Part shown: positions 57,382 to 64,000 of the stretch, piece by piece
Layout: every line of letters begins with the position of its first letter
Position numbering within the stretch: the first letter of the stretch is position 1
Source of the DNA: Aegilops tauschii subsp. strangulata
Lineage: Eukaryota > Streptophyta > Magnoliopsida > Poales > Poaceae
DNA length: 64,000 bases
NCBI RefSeq assembly: GCF_002575655.3
Contig: NC_053040.3
Coordinates: forward strand, 357,056,267-357,120,266
Direction: 5' to 3'
Notes under the pieces: model-generated
Database searches by the model: none
The model's input: the letters and a program-made list of their open reading frames with translations, nothing else
Told to the model about the DNA's origin: nothing
Position numbers and translations under genes: made by a program

Positions 57382-58889
57382 TGATGACCCACAAGTATAG
57401 GGGATCTATCGTAGTCCTTTCGATAAGTAAGAGTGTCGAACCCAACGAGGAGCAGCAGGAAATGACAAGAAGTTTTCAGTAAGGTATTCTATGCAAGCAC
57501 TGAAATTATCGGTAACAGATAGTTTTATGATAAGGTAATTCGTAACGGGTAACAAGTAACAAAGGTAAACAAGGTGCAGCAAGGTGGCCCAATCGTTTTT
57601 GTAGCAAAGGACAAGCCTGGACAAACTCTTATATAAAGGAAAGCGCTCCCGAGGACACATGGGAATTATCATCAAGCTAGTTTTCATCATGCTCATATGA
57701 TTCGCGTTCGTTACTTTGATAATTTGATATGTGGGTGGACCGGTGCTTGGGTACTTCCCTTCCTTGGACAAGCATCCCACTTATGATTAACCCCCCTCGC
57801 AAGCATCCAAAACTAAGAAAGAAGAATTAAGGTAAACCTAACCATATCATGAAACATATGGATCCGAATCAGCCCCTTACGAAGCAACGCATAAACTAGG
57901 GTTTAAGCTTCTGTCACTCTAGCAACCCATCATCTAGTTATTACTTCCCAATGCCTTCCCCTAGGCCCAAACAATGGCGAAGTATCATGTAGTCGACGTT
58001 CACATAACACCACTAGAGGAAAGACAACATACATCTCATCAAAATATCGAACGAATACCAAATTCACATGACTACTTATAACAAGATTTTTCCCATGTCC
58101 TCAGGAACAAGCGTAACTACTCACAAATCATATTCATGTTCATAATCAGAGGGGTATGAATGTGCATAAAGGATTTGAACATATACTCTTCCACCGAATA
58201 AACGAACTAGCATCAACTACAAGGAGTAATCAACACTAATAGCAACCCACACGTACCAATCTGAGGTTTTGAGACAAAGATCGGATACAAGAGATGAACT
58301 AGGGTTTGAGAGGAGATGGTGCTGGTGAAGATGTTGATGGAGATTGACCCCCTCCCTATGAGAGGATCGATGGTGACGATTTCCCCCTCCCGGAGGGATG
58401 TTTCCCCGGCAGAACAGCTCCGCCGGAGCCCTAGATTGGTTCCGCCAAGGTTCCTCCTAGAGACGGCGGCGCTTTGCTCCGAAAGCTTCCTTCTGATTTT
58501 TTGCAGGGCAAAAGACACCTTATACCAATAGATGGGCATCGGGGGGCTTCCAGGTGGCCCACGAGGCAGGGGCACGCCCAGGGGGGTAGGGCGCGCCCTC
58601 CACCCTCGTGGACAATGGGTGGCCCCCCTTTGGTGCTTTCTTCACCCAATATTTTTAATATATTCCAAAACTGACTTTCGTGGAGTTTCAGGACTTTTGG
58701 AATTGTGCAGAATAGGTCCTAATATTTGCTCCTTTTCCAGCCCAGAATTCCACCTGCCGGCATTCTCCTCTTCATGTAAACCTTATAAAATAAGAGAGAA
58801 AAGGCATAAGTATTGTGACATAATGTGAAGTAATAGCCCATAATGCAATAAATATCGATATAAAAGCATGATGCAAAATGGACGTATCA
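57382..58889 (-). repeat. 3' LTR of gypsy F
   Basis: 1,508 bp. In sense it runs TGATACGTCCATTTTGCATC to ..TATACTTGTGGGTCATCA. It contains the palindromic block 58559-58611 and a TATAAGG box just downstream (58518-58524 in minus sense). Confidence 0.88.
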
Positions 58890-59371
58890 ACTCCCCCAAG
58901 CTTAGACCTTGCTTGTCCTCAAGCGGAAGCCGATATCGAAAAATATGTCCACATGTTTAGAGATAGAGGTGTCGATAAAATAAAATACGGACATGAGGGC
59001 ATCATGATCATTCTTAGAATAGCAACATATATATATTGTCATATGATTTCTTATGCTAAAGTAACAATCTATTCACAATGTAAAGTATGAATCAGAAACT
59101 TCATTGAAAACTAACAAACTATAATCTCAGTCATTGAAGCAATTGCAATTTATCATAACATCGGAAAGAGTCAATATAAGATCTTTTCAGCAAGTCCACA
59201 TACTCAACTATCATTTAGTCTTTCACAATTGCTAACACTCACGCAATACTTATGGGTATGAAGTTTTAATCGGACAAAGAGAAAGATAGGGGCTTATAGT
59301 TTTGCCTCCCAACCTTTTACCTCAAGGGTAACGTCAACAATAATGCTTTATGAAAACCTACATCCAATTGG

Positions 59372-59417
<46 letters not shown>

Positions 59418-60483
59418 GATCTTTCCAACACATAGTGCTTGCCAAAGGATAAAGTGTAAAAAGGAAAGGTGAAAATCACCATGACTCTTGTATAAGGTAT
59501 AAGACGAAAATAAAAGATAGGCCCTTCGCAGAGGGAAGCAGAGGTTGTCATGTGCTTTTATGGTTGGATGCACAAAATCTTAATGCAAAAGAACGTCACT
59601 TTATATTGCCACTTGTGATAGGGATCTTTATTATGCAGTCCGTCGCTTTTATTTCTTCCATATCACAAGCTCGTATAAAGCTTATTTTCTCCACACTAAT
59701 AGATCATACATACTTAGAGAGCAATTTTTATTGCTTGCAATAATGACAACTTACTTGAAGGATCTTACTCAATCCATAGGTAGATATGGTGGACTCTCAT
59801 GGCAAAACTGGGTTTAAGGATATTTAGAAGCACAAGTAGTATCTCTACTTGGTGCAAAGAATTTGGCTAGCATGAGGGGGAAAGGCAAGCTCAACATGTT
59901 GGATGATCCATGACAATATAATTTATTTCAGATATAAGAAAACATAACCCATTACATTGTCTTCCTTGTCCAACATCAACTTTTTAGCATGTCATATTTT
60001 AATGAGTGCTCACAATCATAAAAGATGTCCAAGATAGTATATTTATATGTGAAAACCTCTCTTTCTTTATTACTTCCTATTAATTGCAACGATGACCAAA
60101 ACTATGTTTGTTAACTCCCAACAACTTTTATTCATCATACTCTTTATATGTGAAGTCATTACTCTCCATAAGATCAATATGATCTCTTTATTTCTTTTTA
60201 TTCTTTCTCTTTTTTTATTCCCTCAAGATCATAGCAAGATAACCAAGCCCTCGACTCAAGACTAATCTTTATTATATATAGCTCACAGACTCGATTACAT
60301 AGATAAGGATCAACACAAAAACTGAAAGCTAGATCATACTAAACTTTATTCTACTAGATCAAGATATAACCAAAAGGGTCGAACTAAGAAAAACGGTAAA
60401 GATAGAAGTGTGATGGTGATACGATACCGGGGCACCTCCCCCAAGCTTGGCAGTTGCCAAGGGGAGTGCCCTTACCCATGTAT
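58890..60483 (-). other. Purine tract and 3' non-coding region of gypsy F
   Basis: CTTGGGGGAGT (minus, 58890-58900) adjoins the LTR and is the polypurine tract. A second CTTGGGGGAGGTGCC copy lies at about 60424-60438, just after the ORF stop. Between them about 1.5 kb is AT-rich and without a credible frame. It holds an (AT)n microsatellite at 59374-59414. Confidence 0.65.
59374..59414. repeat. (AT)n microsatellite
   Basis: About 20 uninterrupted AT units within the 3' non-coding region of gypsy F. Confidence 0.95.
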
Positions 60484-60939
60484 TTATGTCTCTTTCTTCG
60501 GAGGTGGTGATGTGATATTCTTGCCGATGATGCCCCTTAGGATATGAGTCTCTTCCGCGATCTTATTGACTTGCTGCTTGAGATCCATTATCTCCCTACG
60601 GAGTTTACCCATGACGGCTAAAGCTCCTTTCACCCATGGATGTTGCATAGCTGCGGGAGAACAAGTAACACTCCTTTTCATATTTTCATAAGAAAGAAAT
60701 CTAACATTGGGAGGGATGACCGAGTTTGGAATTGCTGAGCTCTGAAGTTCCTCCATCGTGAATCTGGCTTGGAGACGAGAGGTAACTTCTTGATCCTCCT
60801 CCATGGCATCTATCCTTTTCAAGTCGGCCTCCATCTCCTCCTCCATTGATGGCCCAAAGTGGTCAGCATCACTGTTTGCTCCTGGTCCCGGTGTCGGATG
60901 AGACACCCGACTCTCCCCGACTGACTCTTGAGAAGACAT
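60484..60939 (-). CDS. Intact ORF downstream of integrase in gypsy F (env-position ORF)
   Basis: 151 codons without stops. The N-terminal half is acidic (SMEEEMEADLKRIDAMEED). The C-terminal part has heptad spacing suggestive of a coiled coil (LRREIMDLKQQVNKIAEE). No signal peptide or membrane segment, so it does not look like a classical envelope protein. In Athila elements the space after pol holds an env-like or unknown ORF, and this matches the position. About 30 bases before the ATG the sense strand reads TTGTTTCTACAG, which looks like a splice acceptor. The neighbouring integrase is broken while this frame is not. Confidence 0.6.
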   Translation of the reverse strand: MSSQESVGESRVSHPTPGPGANSDADHFGPSMEEEMEADLKRIDAMEEDQEVTSRLQARFTMEELQSSAIPNSVIPPNVRFLSYENMKRSVTCSPAAMQHPWVKGALAVMGKLRREIMDLKQQVNKIAEETHILRGIIGKNITSPPPKKET

Positions 60940-61095
60940 CTTGCTCTAAATCTGCTGTAGAAACAACTCAACACAAAAACAAAGGATTGTGTCATGGTAC
61001 GGTGGTCAAAACCTTCGGGAGATTATGTAATGAATTTTTGCCGACCAAAAGAAGTATCGTGCAAGAAAACGGAGTCCGGAGAGCACACGAGGTGC

Positions 61096-61149
61096 CCACG
61101 AGGCAGGGGGCGCGCCCAGGGGGGTAGGGCGCGCCCTCCACCCTTGTGG
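61096..61149 (-). repeat. LTR-type GC-rich palindrome inside gypsy F
   Basis: CCACGAGG ... GGGCGCGCCC ... CCTTGTGG between integrase and the 3' ORF. It is nested in a second inverted repeat ACACGAGG/CCTCGTGT. It is nearly the same as the block found in the F and H LTRs. Confidence 0.7.
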
Positions 61150-61234
61150 ATGCCTCGTGTCCCTTTCGGACTAATTCTTATTTTCCTATTTCCTTAAATA
61201 TGCCAAAACGGAGAAATTTGCTATTAGAACTGTT

Positions 61235-61900
61235 TTGGAGTCGGTTTACTTACCGTACCACATACCTATTCCTTTTCAGAGTCTGAAACATTCTAGAAAG
61301 TGTCCCTTATGTACTCCTCCGGGGTTACGGTGTCAATAACATCGGTTTCAACATTTATGGGATTACCTGAGATATAATGTTTGATTCTTTGACCGCTCAC
61401 CACCTTTGGATTTGTGCCTTCGAAGTTGTTGATTTTTATGGCACCGGAACGATAGACCTCCTCGATAACGTAAGAACCTTCCCATTAGAGGAGTTTTCCT
61501 GCAAAATATCTTAAACGAGAGTTGTATAACAAAACATAATCACCTACATTAAACTCACGCTTTTGTATCCTTTTGTCATGCCATCTTTTAACTTTTTCTT
61601 TAAACAGTTTGGCATTCTAATAGGCCTGGGTTCTCCACTCATCAAGTGAGCTAATGTAAAATAGTCTCTTCTCGCCGGCAAGTTTGAAATCATAATTGAG
61701 CTCTTTAATGGCCCAATATGCCTTATGTTCTAGTTCGAGAGGGAAGTGACATGCTTTTCCATAAACCATTTTATACGGAGACATACCCATAGGATTTTTA
61801 TATGCAGTTCTATAGGCCCACAATGCATCATCAAGTTTCTTGGACCAATTCTTTCTAGATCTATTAACAGTCTTTTGCAAAATTAATTTAATCTCCCTAT
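61235..61900 (-). pseudogene. Integrase C-terminus of gypsy F
   Basis: From 61900 leftwards: [54 protein letters not shown], then, after a stop at 61617-61619, the C-terminal module ([17 protein letters not shown], then IKINNFEGTNPKVVSGQRIK) with further stops (TAA near 61490, TAG near 61292). The text matches the Athila/Tat side of gypsy integrases. It is cut by G at 61901. Confidence 0.82.
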
Positions 61901-62807
61901 TGTCGGCGTTCTGGGAACGGGGGTCCCCAGACTTGCCTACCTGCGGCCCACGGCGTGGCTCCATCGACGGCCTGGTACGACCCATCTTCATCGACAACCA
62001 CTCAAGACCCTCGGGAGGGGCCAGGCCTCACGAGGCAGACGACACAAGACTTCCTCAAGGGCAGGCTCACTAGGCTGGCTCGCGAGGAGCGGAGCTATCA
62101 AGGCGGAGGGGTACCTCACAAGGTTCACGTGACGTGAGCCATGCCGATCAAGGCCAGGCAGGCGCCAGCGGGCGCAGAGTACCTGTTGCCTCTTTTGTGC
62201 TAAAGGGGCAAGCGCAGGCGAGGAGTCCCGAGGCATCAGGCAAAGGTTTCCACATTGGTGCAACAATACCAAGACCAGCAGGACGTCAAGACGGAGGTCG
62301 CCGCGGAGTCCACGACGGCGTCACCACCAGCGCCTTTGGTAGGCGAAGACCAATTTTGTCAGTATAGCTTGTACTCACTGTCCCCCTTCGAACTTGGCCG
62401 TTGTGGGATCCCTTCCCGCCTAACATTTGGGAAGAGGACCATGGCCTCTATAAATAGGACTAGCCACCACCGTAGGAAGGGGATCGACCGATCAGACTCT
62501 GGACAGATCATTCAGAGCATCCTCACCCTCACCAGCTCTCGGAGCCCAAGAACACCTTTCCTCAGGAGGTTGTTCTTCCCTTGTACTTGTTCATCGTCAG
62601 CCTACAAGGCAATCCACCTCACCACATTGGAGTAGGGTATTACACCACAACGGTGCCCTAACCAGTATAAACTCTTGTGTCCCTTGTTCTTCGAGTTCGG
62701 TGAGCTAGGCCTTGAGATCGTTGTGCGAGCAAGCTAGGGAGAGAGAGATCTTCGTGCGCACCCCAGTGTTCGAACCTCAAGGGTTTGCCGGAACCCACGA
62801 TCCGACA
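61901..62807 (+). repeat. 5' LTR of element G
   Basis: 907 bp with terminal inverted repeat TGTCGG ... CCGACA. GC-rich. TATAAATA box at 62449-62456 in CCTCTATAAATAGGAC, a clear promoter. I do not assign the family. Confidence 0.8.
62449..62456 (+). promoter_or_regulatory. TATA box of element G LTR
   Basis: TATAAATA, the best-formed plant TATA box in the window, about 350 bp before the LTR end, so R and U5 would span the rest. Confidence 0.7.
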
Positions 62808-62809
62808 TT

Positions 62810-62833
62810 TGGCGCGCGAGGTAGGGGTGCGCC
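62810..62833 (+). other. Primer-binding region of element G
   Basis: TGGCGCGCGAGGTAGGGGTG starts two bases after the LTR. It resembles the GGCGCGCCAGGTAGGGG site of some grass gypsy elements with one change. I do not assign the donor tRNA. Confidence 0.5.
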
Positions 62834-62880
62834 GAAGCTTTCTTCTTCATCGACCGGATCGCCGCCGCCCCACGGCTCCG

Positions 62881-63101
62881 ATGTCTGATGATCTGAGGAC
62901 CCAAGCCGACCGCTGGGCGGCCTGGCCCACCCGAGCGCCACCATCTGCTCCAGAAGACCTCAACTCTGCGCTCCATGCGGCCCGCTCAACGCCCAACACC
63001 CGCGGACGCGGGCAGCATGGGCCCGCGGCTGCCGCCCTCGTGCCACGGCGCACGCGTGCCTCCGCGCGATCCTCAAGTTACGCCGCGGCAATGGCACCAC
63101 A
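62881..63101 (+). CDS. gag N-terminus of element G (partial, cut by H)
   Basis: ATG at 62881 opens a frame beginning MSDDLRTQADRWAAWPT, rich in Ala, Pro and Arg, still open when H begins at 63102 (the frame read beyond is H sequence). The start is the first ATG after the PBS that opens a long frame. The position makes it gag, but I see no diagnostic gag motif. Confidence 0.5.
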
Positions 63102-64000
63102 TGATACGTCCATTTTGCATCATGCTTTTATATCGATATTTATTGCATTATGGGCTGTTATTACACATTGTGTCACAATACTTATGCCTATTCTCTCTTA
63201 TTTTACAAGGTTTACACGAAGAGGGAGAATGCCGGCGGCTGGAATTCTGGGCTGGAAAAGGAGCAAATATTAGAGACATATTCTGCACAACTCCAAAAGT
63301 CCTGAAACTCCACGAAAGTCAGTTTTGGAATATATAAAAAATATTGGGTGAAGAAAGCACCAGAGAGGGGCTACCCACCATCCACGAGGGTGGGGGGCGC
63401 GCCCTACCCCCTGGGCGCGCCCCCTGCCTCGTGGCCCCCTGGCAGGCCTCTGGTGCCCATCTTTGGCTATATGAAGTCTTTTGCCCTGGAAAAAAAATCA
63501 GAAGGAAGCTTTCAGGACGAAGCGCCGCCGTCTCGAGGTGGAACCTGGCGAAACCAATCTAGGGCTCCGGCGGAGCTGTTCTGACGGGGAAACATCCCTC
63601 CGGGAGGGGGAAATCATCACCATCGTCATCACCATCGATCCTCTCATCGGGAGGGGGTCAATCTCCATCAACATCTTCACCAGCACCATCTCATCTCAAA
63701 CCCTAGTTCATCTCTTGTATCCTATCTTTGTCTCAAAACCTCAGATTGGTACCCGTGGGTTGCTAGTAGTGTTGATTACTCCTTGTAGTTGATGCAAGTT
63801 GGTTTATTTGGTGGAAGATCATATGTTCAGATCCTTTATGCATATTAATACCCCTAGATTATGAACATGAATATGATTTGTGAGTAGTTACGTTTGTTCC
63901 TGAGGACATGGGAGAAGTCTTGCTATAAGTAGTCATGTGAATTTGGTATTCGTTCGATATTTTGATGAGATGTATGTTGTCTTTCCTCTAGTGGTGTTAT
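63102..64000 (+). mobile_element. Gypsy H: 5' LTR part of an Athila-type element, runs off the window
   Basis: Begins TGATACGTCCATTTTGCATC, the same family as the F LTR. The first ~900 bp match F (minus) collinearly, including the palindrome (63382-63434) and a TATATGAAG box at 63468-63476. The presumed target site is CCACA (63097-63101). Whether it is an LTR of a full element or a solo LTR cannot be told here. Confidence 0.82.
63382..63434 (+). promoter_or_regulatory. GC-rich palindromic block in the H LTR
   Basis: CCACGAGG ... GGCGCGCCC ... GGGCGCGCCC ... CCTCGTGG, ending about 34 bp before the TATATGAAG box. The reverse complement is close to 58559-58611. Confidence 0.6.

Larger units (their letters stand above)
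57382..61900 (-). mobile_element. Gypsy F: Athila-type element, 3' half visible, cut by G
   Basis: Minus strand: 3' LTR 57382-58889, purine tract 58890-58908, a non-coding 3' region, a 151-codon ORF (60939-60484) and the integrase C-terminus (to 61900), where element G enters. The remainder lies past the window. Its LTR is the same family as H (63102), in the opposite orientation. Athila placement rests on the integrase text ([19 protein letters not shown]) and LTR ends. Confidence 0.82.
61901..63101 (+). mobile_element. Gypsy-like element G: 5' LTR and start of gag, cut by H
   Basis: LTR 61901-62807, PBS-like sequence, then a gag start, interrupted at 63102 by H. The plus orientation is set by the PBS after the LTR and the gag ATG. 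The right-hand part and the second target duplication are outside. The preceding bases CCTAT (61896-61900) are the presumed target site. Confidence 0.75.

Noticed and set aside
59374..59414. AT microsatellite as a possible matrix-attachment or recombination site
   Set aside because: An ordinary dinucleotide repeat in a non-coding part of gypsy F; nothing beyond the repeat supports a function.
62881..63273. 162-codon frame starting in element G and running to 63273
   Set aside because: Only the part up to 63101 belongs to G; the rest is read-through into the inserted LTR H.
63102..64000. H as the second LTR of gypsy F
   Set aside because: Same family but opposite orientation, and it sits inside element G, so it belongs to a separate insertion.
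1..64000. CRISPR arrays, bacterial operons, tRNA or rRNA genes
   Set aside because: No regularly spaced repeats, ribosome-binding-site-led gene clusters or cloverleaf sequences were seen. The content is plant retrotransposons.

Overview
The window is a stretch of repetitive DNA from a large grass genome, most likely Triticeae (wheat, Aegilops, rye or barley). I infer this from LTRs of the BARE/WIS/Angela copia group (ends TG(A/T)(A/T)GGAAATATGCCCTAG and CTACGTTCCCCAACA), Tekay-type chromoviruses, and Athila-type gypsy LTRs opening TGATACGTC. I see no host gene, tRNA, rRNA or CRISPR array. Nearly every base belongs to a retrotransposon. Element boundaries come from LTR ends, primer-binding sites, polypurine tracts and 5-bp target duplications read directly in the sequence.

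Layout. 1-717: 3' tail of a LINE-like element. 724-1530: broken Reina-like chromovirus (minus). 1531-12652: Athila-like gypsy 'E' (minus; gag remnant, PBS, 5' LTR), split by a complete copia '1' (2542-11525, plus, duplication TAATC). E's LTR is cut at 12652 by copia 'D' (minus), which runs in pieces from 12653 to 57381. Inside D sit a complete Angela-like copia 'N' (14524-23130, minus, CCGTA) and a second copia 'C' (about 23407-54660, plus). C contains a Tekay chromovirus 'A' (25335-36293, minus, GGTCC) and an Athila-type solo LTR (38123-50395, plus, AATCA). The solo LTR is split by a second Tekay chromovirus 'B' (39461-50202, minus, CCCGT). At 57382 D is interrupted by Athila-type gypsy 'F' (minus), F by gypsy 'G' at 61901, and G by 'H' at 63102, which runs off the window. 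Both stacks are five deep: E>D>C>solo LTR>B and E>D>F>G>H.

All gag-pol genes are broken by stops and frameshifts, so no element here looks autonomous. Longer intact frames exist: a 242/247-codon ORF between the PBS and gag in both A and B, and a 151-codon ORF downstream of integrase in F. These, a covarying inverted repeat upstream of the TATA box in the copia LTRs, and a GC-rich palindrome shared by several Athila-type LTRs, are the most interesting signals. I found no convincing new biological system. The value of the window is its well-resolved insertion and deletion history. Family names are from recognition only; clade calls (copia BARE/Angela, Tekay, Athila) are firmer than subfamily names.
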